A stretch of DNA of 64,000 nt from Bacteroidota bacterium (GTDB lineage: Bacteria > Bacteroidota > Ignavibacteria > UBA10030 > UBA6906). Under the pieces are notes generated by a model. It ran no database searches. It saw nothing but the letters and a program-made list of their open reading frames with translations, and was not told where the DNA came from. The position numbers and the translations under genes were made by a program. Positions 24,449-33,059 of the stretch are shown one piece after another. Each line of letters begins with the position of its first letter. The first letter of the stretch is position 1. Where the stretch lies: positions 1 through 64,000 of the forward strand of contig JAUQWO010000076.1 in NCBI GenBank assembly GCA_030835135.1, written 5' to 3'.

Positions 24449-24817
24449 ATGATCACCAAGAAAAAATTGGAACATCGCCAGCGGACGAAGAAGCATATCC
24501 GTCTGCACCTTGCGGGATCGGCTGAGCGCCCCCGCCTGACGGTCTTCCGCAGCCTGAAGCACGTGTATGCGCAGCTTGTGGATGACGACCAGGGGAAGAC
24601 CCTGATCGGCGTGTCGGACCTGACGGAGGAACTGGCGGAGCAGGCGAAGGCGGCGAAGGGGCAGGTCGCCGTCGGGAAGTTGGTGGGACAGCTGGTGGCC
24701 CGCCGTGCGAAGGAGAAGAACATCGCGCAGGTAGTGTTTGACCGTAACGGTTTTCGGTACCATGGCGTGATCAAAGCCGTGGCCGATGGCGCCCGCGAGG
24801 GCGGCCTGAAGTTCTAA
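24449..24817 (+). CDS. rplR: 50S ribosomal protein L18
   Basis: A 122-residue L18. It starts MITKKKLEHRQRTKKHIRLHLAGSAERPRLTVFRSLKHVYAQLVDD and ends with AKEKNIAQVVFDRNGFRYHGVIKAVADGAREGGLKF. L18 binds 5S rRNA with L5. Normal length. Instead of the usual tight junction to rpsE, a tRNA gene lies in the next 150 bp. Confidence 0.96.
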   Translation: MITKKKLEHRQRTKKHIRLHLAGSAERPRLTVFRSLKHVYAQLVDDDQGKTLIGVSDLTEELAEQAKAAKGQVAVGKLVGQLVARRAKEKNIAQVVFDRNGFRYHGVIKAVADGAREGGLKF

Positions 24818-24846
24818 GGCGCCGCACGCGTCGGGACCCGGTACAC

Positions 24847-24917
24847 TGTCGGGTCGTCTAATGGCAGGACAGCGGCCTGTGGAGCCGTGAGTAGAGGTTC
24901 GACTCCTCTCCCGACAG
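24847..24917 (+). tRNA. tRNA with anticodon GTG (His by anticodon, Gln-like body)
   Basis: A complete 71-nt cloverleaf. Acceptor TGTCGGG/CCCGACA, D-stem GTCT/GGAC, anticodon stem GCGGC/GCCGT with loop CTGTGGA (anticodon at 24879-24881), a 4-nt variable loop, and T-arm AGAGG-TTCGACT-CCTCT. The anticodon decodes histidine. However, position 1 is T paired to A72, the discriminator is G, and the base before position 1 is C, so the G-1:C73 pair that marks most bacterial tRNA-His is not encoded. The T1-A72 pair, G73 and TCGTCTAATGGCAGGACAGCGG-like D side resemble tRNA-Gln. It is embedded between rplR and rpsE. Confidence 0.85.
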
Positions 24918-24967
24918 CAGTGCGAAACGACAACAGTTAACCATGTGGTACGTTGCGAGGGACATCG

Positions 24968-25492
24968 GTGGCACGAATCAAAGCGAGTGAACTCGAACTC
25001 AAGGACAAACTCGTCCACATCAATCGCGTCGCGAAGGTCGTCAAAGGCGGCCGGCGCTTCAGCTTCAACGCGATCGTGGTGGTCGGGGATGGCAAAGGCC
25101 ATGTCGGTATCGGACTGGGCAAGGCCAACGAAGGTGCCGACGCGATCGCCAAGGGCGTGGATGATGCCAAGAAGGGCGTGACCCAGGTCCCGATCCTCCA
25201 CGGTACCATTCCGCACCCGATCATCGGGCGCTATGGCGCAGCACGCGTCATGCTGAAGCCGGCGTCACCCGGTACGGGACTGATCGCGGGCGGTGGTGTG
25301 CGCGCGGTGCTGGAATCCGCCGGCGTCCGTGACGTGCTCACAAAATCCATGGGCTCCTCGAATCCCCACAACGTGGTGAAGGCCACGATGGACGCCCTCA
25401 CACGGCTGGTGGATGCGCGTGCCGTTGCGAAGCGTCGCGGCATGGACCTGAAGGGCCTCTTCGGCACCACGGCCGCGGCCACAACACCGTAA
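24968..25492 (+). CDS. rpsE: 30S ribosomal protein S5
   Basis: A 174-residue S5. The double-stranded-RNA-binding domain has [28 protein letters not shown] and [17 protein letters not shown]; the C-terminal domain has [30 protein letters not shown] and [18 protein letters not shown] at 24968 is preferred because GAGGG lies just upstream; an in-frame TTG at 24953 would add five residues. S5 acts in accuracy and mRNA unwinding. Confidence 0.95.
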   Translation: MARIKASELELKDKLVHINRVAKVVKGGRRFSFNAIVVVGDGKGHVGIGLGKANEGADAIAKGVDDAKKGVTQVPILHGTIPHPIIGRYGAARVMLKPASPGTGLIAGGGVRAVLESAGVRDVLTKSMGSSNPHNVVKATMDALTRLVDARAVAKRRGMDLKGLFGTTAAATTP

Positions 25493-25509
25493 GCGAGGAC
25501 GAGACGACA

Positions 25510-25698
25510 ATGGCAGACATGCTGAAGATCACCCAGACCCGGAGCATCATCGAACAGTTGGAAGCCGCGAAGCGCACCATCAAGGCGCTCGGGCTCGGCC
25601 GGCCGAATTACTCGGTCGTCAAGAAGGATACCCCCGCGATCCGCGGGATGCTCCGCAAGGTCGCGCACCTGGTGCGCGTCGAAGAACTGAAGAAATAA
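25510..25698 (+). CDS. rpmD: 50S ribosomal protein L30
   Basis: A 62-residue L30: MLKITQTRSIIEQLEAAKRTIKALGLGRPNYSVVKKDTPAIRGMLRKVAHLVRVEEL. It has the family beta-alpha-beta pattern and KDTPAIRGM signature. It starts at ATG 25510 (MADMLK); the internal ATG at 25519 is also possible. Not all bacteria keep L30. Confidence 0.95.
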   Translation: MADMLKITQTRSIIEQLEAAKRTIKALGLGRPNYSVVKKDTPAIRGMLRKVAHLVRVEELKK

Positions 25699-25726
25699 GG
25701 CTGACTTGCAGGAAAGTGAAGAGACC

Positions 25727-26209
25727 ATGGCAACGGATATTCTGAGTTCGCTGAAACCCGCCCCCGGGTCACGCAAAAAGAGAAAGCGCATCGGGCGCGG
25801 TCAGGGCTCCGGCCACGGCGGGACGTCCACGCGCGGCCACAAGGGCGCAGGCTCGCGGTCCGGTACATCGTACCCGGCGTGGTTCGAAGGCGGCCAGATG
25901 CCCCTCGTCCGCCGTATCCCGAAGCGTGGCTTCTTCAGCCCGTTCCGGAAGACCTATCAGATCGTCAACCTGGCGACCCTCGAGAAGCTGGCGACGGGCG
26001 GCAAGTTGCATGACGGTGCGGTGACACCCGAGGTTCTGCGGAAACTCGGCGTGGTGAAGACCGGCCGTCTGCCGGTGAAGATCCTCGGCACGGGTGAGCT
26101 CAAGGCGAAGCTGGACGTCGCCGCCCATGCCTTCAGTACGTCCGCACAGCAGAAGATCGAAGCTGCAGGCGGGAAAGCCCAAACGATCAGCGCACTTTCC
26201 AAAGACTAA
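25727..26209 (+). CDS. rplO: 50S ribosomal protein L15
   Basis: A 160-residue L15. The N-terminal glycine/arginine-rich tail (KRKRIGRGQGSGHGGTSTRGHKGAGSRSG) penetrates the 23S rRNA. The globular domain follows, with GQMPLVRRIPKRGFF, and a C-terminal HAFSTSAQQKIEAAGGKAQ. The ATG at 25727 is preferred to an in-frame TTG at 25706. Its stop overlaps the secY start by one base. Confidence 0.95.
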   Translation: MATDILSSLKPAPGSRKKRKRIGRGQGSGHGGTSTRGHKGAGSRSGTSYPAWFEGGQMPLVRRIPKRGFFSPFRKTYQIVNLATLEKLATGGKLHDGAVTPEVLRKLGVVKTGRLPVKILGTGELKAKLDVAAHAFSTSAQQKIEAAGGKAQTISALSKD

Positions 26210-27534
26210 TGGCAAAGCTCGGCGAGAGTTTCCGGAATATCTTCAAGATCCAGGAGTTGCGGACGCGCCTGCTGTTCACGGCCGCACTGCTGATCGTGGT
26301 GCGCATCGGCGCACACATCACGCTCCCCGGCGTCGATGCCTCCCTGCTCGCAAGGGCGGAGGCAAGTCAGACGGCCAACACGCTGTTCGGCCTCTATGAC
26401 CTCTTCGTGGGTGGCGCGTTCAAGAATGCCGCGGTGTTCGCGCTCGGTATCATGCCGTACATCAGCGCCTCCATCATCCTCCAGCTCCTCGGTGCGGTCG
26501 TTCCGTACTTCCAGAAGCTGACAAAAGAGGGTGAGGAAGGCCGCAAGAAGCTGACCCAGCTGACCCGCTACGGCACGGTCGTCGTCTCCGCCCTCCAGGG
26601 CTGGGGCGTGAGCGTCCGCCTCACCAGCATGAACATCGATGGCATCCCCATCGTCCCGGTCGAGATCCAGGGGCTCGCGTTCACGATGAGCACCGTGGTG
26701 TTCCTCACCGCCGGCACAATGTTCATGATGTGGCTGGGCGAACAGATCACCGAGCGCGGCCTGGGCAACGGTATCTCGCTCATCATCTTCATCGGCATCA
26801 TCGCACGGTTCCCGCACTCGATCGTGGACCAGTTCCGGGTGAGCCAGAACATCATCATCGGCCTCATCATCCTGGCCGTCATGATCGCGATCATCGCCGG
26901 CGTCGTGCTCGTCACACAGGGCACCCGCCGCATCCCGGTGCAGTATGCGAAGCGGGTCGTCGGGCGCAAGGTGTACGGCGGCGTCACGCAGTACATCCCC
27001 CTCCGTGTGAACACGGCGGGCGTCATGCCGATCATCTTCGCGCAATCGATCATGTTCATCCCGAGCACGATCCTCACGTTCTTCCCGGAGAGTGAGTGGA
27101 TGCAGAGTCTGGCGGGATATCTGGAGTACACCTCGATCACCTACTCGATCATGTACGGTGCGATGATCGTGTTCTTCACCTACTTCTACACCGCGATCGC
27201 CTTCAATCCGAAGGACGTCTCGGAGAATATGCAGAAGCAGGGCGGGTTCATCCCGGGCATTCGGCCGGGCAAGCATACAGCGGATTTCATCGACAACATC
27301 CTGACGAAGATCACGTTGCCGGGGTCGATCTTCCTGGCGATCATCGCGATCCTGCCGGCGTTCGTGTCCCGCTTCGGGGTCACGCCGAGCTTCGCGCAGT
27401 TCTTCGGAGGTACCAGCCTGCTGATCATGGTCGGTGTCGCTCTTGATACCCTCCAGCAGGTCGAGTCGCATCTGCTGATGCGGCACTATGATGGCTTCAT
27501 GAAATCGGGCCGCCTCAAGGGGCGAGCCCGCTGA
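26209..27534 (+). CDS. secY: Preprotein translocase subunit SecY
   Basis: A 441-residue SecY with about ten hydrophobic spans. Landmarks are RIGAHITLPGVD in the first span/plug region, LGIMPYISASIILQLL, the TMWLGEQITERGLGNGISLIIF-type loop, GTRRIPVQYAKRVVGRKVYGG, the ribosome-facing loop with FNPKDVSENMQKQGGFIPGIRPG, and a C-terminal QQVESHLLMRHYDGFMKSGR. It forms the protein-conducting channel with SecE. The start overlaps the rplO stop (TAATG). No adk gene follows; map comes next. Confidence 0.97.
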   Translation: MAKLGESFRNIFKIQELRTRLLFTAALLIVVRIGAHITLPGVDASLLARAEASQTANTLFGLYDLFVGGAFKNAAVFALGIMPYISASIILQLLGAVVPYFQKLTKEGEEGRKKLTQLTRYGTVVVSALQGWGVSVRLTSMNIDGIPIVPVEIQGLAFTMSTVVFLTAGTMFMMWLGEQITERGLGNGISLIIFIGIIARFPHSIVDQFRVSQNIIIGLIILAVMIAIIAGVVLVTQGTRRIPVQYAKRVVGRKVYGGVTQYIPLRVNTAGVMPIIFAQSIMFIPSTILTFFPESEWMQSLAGYLEYTSITYSIMYGAMIVFFTYFYTAIAFNPKDVSENMQKQGGFIPGIRPGKHTADFIDNILTKITLPGSIFLAIIAILPAFVSRFGVTPSFAQFFGGTSLLIMVGVALDTLQQVESHLLMRHYDGFMKSGRLKGRAR

Positions 27535-27542
27535 CGCAAGGT

Positions 27543-28313
27543 ATGTCGCGCGTCATCCTGAAGTCCGCCGGCGAGATCGCCCTCATGCGTGAGAGCGGCC
27601 GGATCGTGGCAGAAGTGCTGACCCTGGTCGGAGCACAGGTCCGCGCAGGAGTGACGACGCAGGAGTTGGATGCACTGGCCGAGGATTTCATCCGGAGCCA
27701 GGGGGGCGTGCCGGCCTTCAAAGGATACGGCCCCGACCGCCGGAACAGGTTCCCGGCGACGCTGTGCGTGTCGGTGGACGATGTGGTGGTGCACGGTATC
27801 CCCGGCAAGCAGGTGCTCGAAGAAGGGCAGATCGTTGCGGTGGATGTGGGTGTGAAGAAGGAAGGGTATTTCGGCGATGCGGCCCGGACCTTTCCGGTGG
27901 GGAAGATCAGCGACGAGAAGCGAAGGTTGTTGCAGGTGACGGAGGAATCGCTGCACGCCGGGATCCGGCAGGCACGCGCAGGGAATCACCTGCACGACAT
28001 CTCCGCGGCGGTACAGAAGGTGGCGGAGGCAGCAGGGTACGGCGTGGTACGGGACCTGGTGGGACATGGGGTTGGCAGGAACCTGCACGAGGACCCGGCG
28101 GTACCGAACTTCGGCACGGCGGGGACGGGGATGGTGCTCAAGGCGGGCATGACGCTGGCGATCGAGCCGATGGTGAACGCAGGAACGTATGTGGTGCAGA
28201 TGGATGATGACGGGTGGACGGTCCGGACAGCGGACGGCAGGCCGTCGGCGCACTTTGAACATACCGTGGTTATCACGAATGAGGAAGCCGAGATACTGAC
28301 ACGGCATGGCTAA
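27543..28313 (+). CDS. map: Methionine aminopeptidase, type I
   Basis: A 256-residue enzyme that removes the initiator methionine from nascent proteins. Metal ligands of the pita-bread fold are visible: the first aspartate in [18 protein letters not shown] (with the second in GDAA), the histidine in [12 protein letters not shown], the glutamate in [10 protein letters not shown], and the final glutamate in FEHTVVIT. Normal length. It lies 8 bp after secY and overlaps infA by 8 bp. Confidence 0.96.
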   Translation: MSRVILKSAGEIALMRESGRIVAEVLTLVGAQVRAGVTTQELDALAEDFIRSQGGVPAFKGYGPDRRNRFPATLCVSVDDVVVHGIPGKQVLEEGQIVAVDVGVKKEGYFGDAARTFPVGKISDEKRRLLQVTEESLHAGIRQARAGNHLHDISAAVQKVAEAAGYGVVRDLVGHGVGRNLHEDPAVPNFGTAGTGMVLKAGMTLAIEPMVNAGTYVVQMDDDGWTVRTADGRPSAHFEHTVVITNEEAEILTRHG

Positions 28314-28524
28314 ACAGGGTCCCATAAAGGTTGACGGCGTCATCACCGACACATTGCCCAACGCGATGTTCAAGGTGAGTCTGGAAAACGGACATACGAT
28401 CCTGGCCCACATCTCGGGGAAGATGAGGATGAATTTCATCAAGATCCTGGTGGGTGACAAGGTCACGGTGGAGTTGTCGCCGTACGATCTGTCGAAGGGC
28501 CGGATCACGTACAGGTACAAATAA
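28306..28524 (+). CDS. infA: Translation initiation factor IF-1
   Basis: A 72-residue S1-like OB-fold protein. It has [62 protein letters not shown], the full family pattern at exact length. IF-1 blocks the A site during initiation. Its ATG overlaps the end of map by 8 bp, so translation is probably coupled. Confidence 0.96.
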   Translation: MAKQGPIKVDGVITDTLPNAMFKVSLENGHTILAHISGKMRMNFIKILVGDKVTVELSPYDLSKGRITYRYK

Positions 28525-28541
28525 GGACGGAGCGGACGGAC

Positions 28542-28655
28542 ATGAAAGTTCGGTCATCCATTAAGAAGATCTGCCGGAACTGCAAGATCATCCGGCGGAA
28601 AGGGGTGGTGCGGGTGATCTGCACCAACCCGAAGCACAAACAGCGTCAAGGCTAA
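28542..28655 (+). CDS. rpmJ: 50S ribosomal protein L36
   Basis: A 37-residue protein matching L36: [21 protein letters not shown], then [16 protein letters not shown]. The CRNC pair plus a later Cys and His make the zinc site, so this is the zinc-binding form. ACGGAGCGGA precedes the ATG. It lies between infA and rpsM, the standard position. Confidence 0.94.
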   Translation: MKVRSSIKKICRNCKIIRRKGVVRVICTNPKHKQRQG

Positions 28656-28667
28656 AGGAGAACAGGC

Positions 28668-29051
28668 GTGGCTCGTATAGCGGGAATCGACCTGCCCAAG
28701 AAGAAGCGTGCAGAGATCGGTCTGACCTACATCCATGGCATTGGCCACACGACCTCGCGCGCGATCCTCGCGAAGGCGGGAGTGGATGTCAACAAGAAGA
28801 TCGGTGATCTGACGGACGATGAGGTGCAGCGGATTCGCAGCATCATCACGGCCGACCACAAGGTGGAAGGTGCGTTGCGGAGCGAAGTGCAGATGAACAT
28901 CAAGCGGTTGATGGACATCGGTTGCTACCGTGGCATCCGTCACCGTCGCGGGTTGCCGGCACGCGGACAGCGGACGCGCACGAATGCCCGCACGCGCAAG
29001 GGCCGCCGGAAGACGGTCGCAGGGAAGAAGAAAGTCGCAGCCAAGACCTAA
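28668..29051 (+). CDS. rpsM: 30S ribosomal protein S13
   Basis: A 127-residue S13, from GTG behind AAAGGAG. It has [33 protein letters not shown], the helix-hairpin helix [33 protein letters not shown], and a lysine-rich C-terminus that reaches the P-site tRNA. First gene of the alpha group, 12 bp after rpmJ. Confidence 0.97.
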   Translation: MARIAGIDLPKKKRAEIGLTYIHGIGHTTSRAILAKAGVDVNKKIGDLTDDEVQRIRSIITADHKVEGALRSEVQMNIKRLMDIGCYRGIRHRRGLPARGQRTRTNARTRKGRRKTVAGKKKVAAKT

Positions 29052-29085
29052 TAGTTTGTAGAACATTTCAGGTACGGAGGTACGC

Positions 29086-29499
29086 GTGGCAAAATCCACC
29101 CCGCAGGGCGGTTCGAAGGCGGACGTTGTCCGGAAAAAGAAGAAGATCCAGGTCGACGTCAGCGGCAAGGTGTTTGTCAAGGCCACTTTCAACAACGTGA
29201 TCGTCACGATCACCGACGTGTACGGCAACACCATCAGCTGGTCGTCCGCCGGCAAGAACGGGTTCAAGGGTTCGCGGAAGAACACCCCGTTCGCCGCACA
29301 GGTGTCCGCGGAATCGGCGGCCAAGACCGCGCATGATATGGGGTTGCGGAAGGTGGATGTGTTCGTGAAGGGTCCGGGGTCCGGCCGTGAGGCGGCGATC
29401 CGGGCACTCCAGACAGCAGGACTCGAAATCGGAAGCATCCGGGACGTAACGCCGATCCCGCACAATGGATGCCGTCCGCCCAAGAGACGCAGAGTATAA
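29086..29499 (+). CDS. rpsK: 30S ribosomal protein S11
   Basis: A 137-residue S11, from GTG behind ACGGAGG. It has [69 protein letters not shown] and the invariant end [18 protein letters not shown]. It lines the E-site mRNA path on the 30S platform. Normal length. Confidence 0.97.
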   Translation: MAKSTPQGGSKADVVRKKKKIQVDVSGKVFVKATFNNVIVTITDVYGNTISWSSAGKNGFKGSRKNTPFAAQVSAESAAKTAHDMGLRKVDVFVKGPGSGREAAIRALQTAGLEIGSIRDVTPIPHNGCRPPKRRRV

Positions 29500-29515
29500 C
29501 GCAGGAAGGACGTTT

Positions 29516-30145
29516 ATGGCAAGGTATACCGATCCCAGCTGCAGGTTGTGCCGTCGCGAGCGGCAGAAGCTGTTCCTCAAAGGGACGAAGTGCTACACCG
29601 AGAAGTGCCCCGTAGAGCGCCGCGCATTCCCGCCCGGCCAGCACGGGCAATCCCGCCGCCAGAAGGTATCGGAATACGGCGTGCAGTTGCGCGAGAAGCA
29701 GAAGGTGCGCCGGATGTACGGTCTCCAGGAGACCCAGTTCCGGAACACGTTCGCGAAGGCGCTCAAGCAGACCGGCCGTACCGGCGAGCTGCTGGTGAAG
29801 CTGTTGGAGCGCCGGCTGGACAACGTGGTGTACCGGCTCGGGCTCGCGCCGTCGCGCAAGGCTGCGCGTCAGCTCGTGGTGCACGGACATTTCACGGTGA
29901 ACAACACACCCGTGGACATCCCGTCGTACCTGCTGAAGGCCGGTGACGTCGTGAAGGTGTGCGACAAGGCCAAGAAGATGGAAGTGCTGCACTCCTCCAT
30001 GAAGCGCATGAAGGATACGGCAATGCTTCCGTGGCTCAGTCTGGACAAGGCGACCATGACCGGTACGTTCCTGAATATTCCCGAGCGCGCCGACATCCCG
30101 CTCAACGCCGACGAACAGTTGATCGTCGAATTGTACTCGAAGTAA
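29516..30145 (+). CDS. rpsD: 30S ribosomal protein S4
   Basis: A 209-residue S4. The N-terminus ARYTDPSCRLCRRERQKLFLKGTKCYTEKC carries four cysteines, the zinc-binding form. The S4 RNA-binding domain follows (RLDNVVYRLGLAPSRKAARQLVVHGHFTVN), ending LIVELYSK. ATG at 29516 is chosen because GGAAGGA lies upstream and the family N-terminus starts there. S4 nucleates 30S assembly and represses alpha operons in some bacteria. Confidence 0.96.
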   Translation: MARYTDPSCRLCRRERQKLFLKGTKCYTEKCPVERRAFPPGQHGQSRRQKVSEYGVQLREKQKVRRMYGLQETQFRNTFAKALKQTGRTGELLVKLLERRLDNVVYRLGLAPSRKAARQLVVHGHFTVNNTPVDIPSYLLKAGDVVKVCDKAKKMEVLHSSMKRMKDTAMLPWLSLDKATMTGTFLNIPERADIPLNADEQLIVELYSK

Positions 30146-30172
30146 GTGACAGTCACAGAGGGTGACAAGACC

Positions 30173-31159
30173 ATGACCATCGGAACACTCCAGATGCCGG
30201 AGAAGATTCACCTGGACGAAGCGTCCCATACGCCGACGTTCGGCCGCTTCATCGTCCAGCCCCTCGAACGAGGGTTCGGTGTCACCATCGGCAACTCGAT
30301 GCGGCGCGTGCTCCTCTCGTCGCTGCCCGGGTATGCCATCACGGCTTTCCGTGTGGACGGCGTCGCCCACGAATTCTCCTCCATCCCCGGCGTTGTCGAG
30401 GATGTGCCGGAGGTCGTGCTGAACCTGAAGCAGGTCCGCATGAAAATGGTCAATAAGAAGACCAACCGGGTGCTGGTGCCGGTGAAGGGACCGCTCGAGC
30501 TGACCGCGGGGGAGATCCAGAAAGCCTCGCCGGACATCGAGATCCTGAATCCGTCGCTGCATATCGCGACACTGAACGCCGACGCCCAGTTCGAGATCGA
30601 ACTCCGCATCGGCCGCGGTGTGGGCTATGTCGTGGCGGAAGAGAACAAGACCCCGGACCAGCCCGTGGGCGTGATCCCGATCGATGCGACGTTCACCCCG
30701 ATCACGAACGTGCGCTACTTCGTCGAGACCACGCGCGTGGGGCAGCAGACGGATTATGAGAAGCTGACGATCGAGGTGGAGACCGACGGCTCCGTGACGT
30801 CCGAGGACGCCATGGCGTATGCCGGCAAGATCCTCCGCGATCACATCCAGCTCTTCATCAACTTCGACATCGAACCGGAAGCACCGAAGGAAGAGTCCGC
30901 ACAGGACGCCGAGTTCCAGCGCGTGCGCAAGGTGCTCATGACCCCGGTCGATGAGCTCGAACTGTCCGTCCGCTCGCACAACTGCCTCCGTGCGGCGAAC
31001 ATCAAAACGATCGCCGACCTGGTGCGGCGTGATGAAGGCGAACTGTTGAAATTCCGGAACTTCGGCCGCAAATCACTGGCCGAGCTCTCGGAGATCGTCG
31101 AGGCCGAGCATCTGACATTCGGCATGGACGTGGACAAGTATCTCAAAGACACAGAGTGA
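30173..31159 (+). CDS. rpoA: DNA-directed RNA polymerase subunit alpha
   Basis: A 328-residue alpha subunit. The N-terminal dimerisation domain has FGRFIVQPLERGFGVTIGNSMRRVLLSSLPG and IEFSSIPGV-like HEFSSIPGVVEDVPEVVLNLK. The C-terminal domain (after an acidic linker near residue 240) has TPVDELELSVRSHNCLRAANIKTIADLV and LLKFRNFGRKSLAEL, which bind UP elements and activators. ATG at 30173 is preferred because GAGGGTGA lies upstream; an in-frame GTG at 30146 directly follows the rpsD stop. Confidence 0.96.
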   Translation: MTIGTLQMPEKIHLDEASHTPTFGRFIVQPLERGFGVTIGNSMRRVLLSSLPGYAITAFRVDGVAHEFSSIPGVVEDVPEVVLNLKQVRMKMVNKKTNRVLVPVKGPLELTAGEIQKASPDIEILNPSLHIATLNADAQFEIELRIGRGVGYVVAEENKTPDQPVGVIPIDATFTPITNVRYFVETTRVGQQTDYEKLTIEVETDGSVTSEDAMAYAGKILRDHIQLFINFDIEPEAPKEESAQDAEFQRVRKVLMTPVDELELSVRSHNCLRAANIKTIADLVRRDEGELLKFRNFGRKSLAELSEIVEAEHLTFGMDVDKYLKDTE

Positions 31160-31184
31160 TCTGATCATCTAGCGGACGACCATT

Positions 31185-31757
31185 ATGCGACATCGTAAAT
31201 CAGGCCGTAAACTCAAACGCACAGCAAGCCACCGCCGGGCGACCCTCAATGCCCTGGCGACGGCCCTGCTCCGTCACAAGCGGATCCATACCACCGTTGC
31301 CAAGGCGAAAGAGACCCGCATGGTGGTCGAGAAGATGATCACGCGTGCGAAGAACGCCCGCAAGGCGGATGCCTCCGCGGCGAAGGTGGGTGCATCATCG
31401 GAGCGCGCGAAGAAGTTCATCGAGGCAGGCGGACATGCACGTCGCGAAGTGGCCCGGTTCATCAAGGACCGCGCGGTCGTGGCCGAGCTGTTCGATGTCA
31501 TCGCCGAACGCGTGGCGAACCGCCCTGGTGGGTACACCCGGATCCTCAAGCTCGGCCAGCGCTACGGTGATGCCGCCGAGATGGCAGTGATCGAGCTGGT
31601 GGACTTCAACGCCGGGCAGGAGCCCGTCGCGAAGAAGGCCGACAAGCCGGCGAAGAAATCGGCACCTAAAAAGAAGGCCCCGAAGAAGGCGAAGGGTGAC
31701 GCGGCGAAAGCCGAAGCCACCGCGCCGGCCGAGGCCACCGCACCTGCAGCGCAGTAA
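31185..31757 (+). CDS. rplQ: 50S ribosomal protein L17 with a basic C-terminal tail
   Basis: The first 120-145 residues match L17: [45 protein letters not shown], a middle helix, and [26 protein letters not shown] tail of about 45 residues of Lys, Ala and Pro follows, making 190 residues against about 115-130 in most bacteria. L17 sits near the exit tunnel. Last gene of the alpha group. Confidence 0.94.
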   Translation: MRHRKSGRKLKRTASHRRATLNALATALLRHKRIHTTVAKAKETRMVVEKMITRAKNARKADASAAKVGASSERAKKFIEAGGHARREVARFIKDRAVVAELFDVIAERVANRPGGYTRILKLGQRYGDAAEMAVIELVDFNAGQEPVAKKADKPAKKSAPKKKAPKKAKGDAAKAEATAPAEATAPAAQ

Positions 31758-31780
31758 CGCTTCCCTTCGTTCCTTCGCGT

Positions 31781-32404
31781 ATGAAAATTGGATCGGCTGA
31801 ATTTGTTCTGGGAGCTGTGAACCTCCGGCAGCTCCCCCGGGACGGAGCCAGGGAAGTCGCCTTCCTCGGTCGCTCCAATGTCGGCAAATCCTCCTTCATC
31901 AATAAGCTCTGCAACCGCAAATCGCTCGCGCGCTCAAGCTCGGATCCGGGCAAGACGCGCGAGATGAATTATTACCTCGTCAACGGCGAATTCTATTTCG
32001 TGGATCTCCCCGGGTATGGCTACGCACGCCTCCCCGAACAGATCCGTTCCAGCTGGGGGAAGCTCATCGAACAGTACCTCAAGAGCCGCACCCAGCTCTC
32101 CCTCGTCCTCCAGCTTGTGGATGCGCGTCACGAGCCCACCGAACTCGACATGATGATGGTGGGGTGGCTTGACTACTACGAGATCCCGTTCCTGATCGCG
32201 TTGACGAAGGCGGACAAACTGCCCTCCAGCAAGATGCCCCGGATCGTGCAGACCGCTCGCGACACGTTCGCCCGGTTCTCCTATTGCCGGGATGTGCTCC
32301 CGTTCTCATCGGTGAGCGGGCTCGGGAAGAATGAGGTCGTCAAGATCATTGCGGATCATCTCCAGGCCCCGTCGGACCAGGTCCGGAAGACCGGCTCCCG
32401 GTAA
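31781..32404 (+). CDS. engB: Ribosome-biogenesis GTP-binding protein EngB (YsxC/YihA)
   Basis: A 207-residue TRAFAC GTPase. Motifs are G1 GRSNVGKSS, the switch region SSDPGKTREMNYY, G3 DLPGYGYA, G4 TKADK and G5 SSVSG. EngB helps mature the central protuberance of the 50S subunit. Normal length, with GTPase motifs intact. It follows rplQ by 23 bp, so it is probably in the same transcript; it fits the ribosome theme of the cluster. Confidence 0.94.
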   Translation: MKIGSAEFVLGAVNLRQLPRDGAREVAFLGRSNVGKSSFINKLCNRKSLARSSSDPGKTREMNYYLVNGEFYFVDLPGYGYARLPEQIRSSWGKLIEQYLKSRTQLSLVLQLVDARHEPTELDMMMVGWLDYYEIPFLIALTKADKLPSSKMPRIVQTARDTFARFSYCRDVLPFSSVSGLGKNEVVKIIADHLQAPSDQVRKTGSR

Positions 32405-32679
32405 CAGTCCCCACGCCTGCCTGCCCGCCTGGCTGGCGTACAGTCTATCCCCGCATCAGTTGGCACGTTCCACGAATCGGTGGTTCAATCCCCGGGATGC
32501 ACCCGTCCTCAGGCAACTCCTCCGCGTCAGCAGTCGTGCGCTTCACCCGGCGGTACGTTTGGATGCCGGAGACCCCGACGGGATGTCTTCTATTATAAGG
32601 GAGGGCGGGGGGGGGGGTGAGGGCTTGACGGAGTAGAAGGGGGAATGCGATGAAATACCCCACAATTTCCACCAAACAC
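32405..32679. other. Intergenic stretch with a G11 tract
   Basis: No gene is supported here. There is no convincing terminator after engB: short GC-rich repeats lie near 32415-32445 without a T-tract. The notable feature is a run of eleven G at 32607-32617, preceded by GGGAGGGC. It lies 62 bp upstream of the -35 element of the surface-protein promoter. Base composition falls from GC-rich to AT-rich towards the promoter. Confidence 0.6.
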
Positions 32680-32708
32680 TTGACAAACACAACACGCCTA
32701 TTTATATT
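32680..32708 (+). promoter_or_regulatory. Strong promoter candidate for the surface cassette
   Basis: TTGACA (32680-32685), a 17-bp spacer and TATATT (32703-32708) give a near-consensus sigma-70 promoter in an AT-rich patch. Transcription would start near 32715, leaving a leader of about 345 nt before the ATG at 33060. The leader has small hairpins (for example GTCC-TTAC-GGAC near 32845-32856) but no family I recognise. Confidence 0.72.
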
Positions 32709-33059
32709 AACACACCACCAACGTACTGCCAACCTCATAACCGGCAATTCCATTCACAAGTAGGAGACGCCCCGGCAACGTTCGATACACTTTTCACCTG
32801 TCTTACCGTTCTATCCCCGTGCGCATGATCGATACCCGATCGGTGTCCTTACGGACATGATCAGCACACTTCCAGCTGTACGGCCTCGTTCAGAAGAGCA
32901 GTGACGCAGTGGTGTGTACCGCCTGGTACCTGCTCCAAATTTCGGGAGACCATAATCCTCATCGAGTGTGACGCCGGTCATGGCGCCTTGCCGACAACGG
33001 GGGAATGCATTGCAGTAACCGCTGTTGTTTTTCCAGCCAATACAACAAGGAGGCACAAT

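Noticed and set aside
24953-24967. Earlier TTG start for rpsE
   Set aside because: It would add five residues not seen in the family and would place the GAGGG ribosome site inside the coding sequence.
32405-32460. Terminator after engB
   Set aside because: Short GC-rich repeats are present but no stable stem followed by T residues could be drawn.
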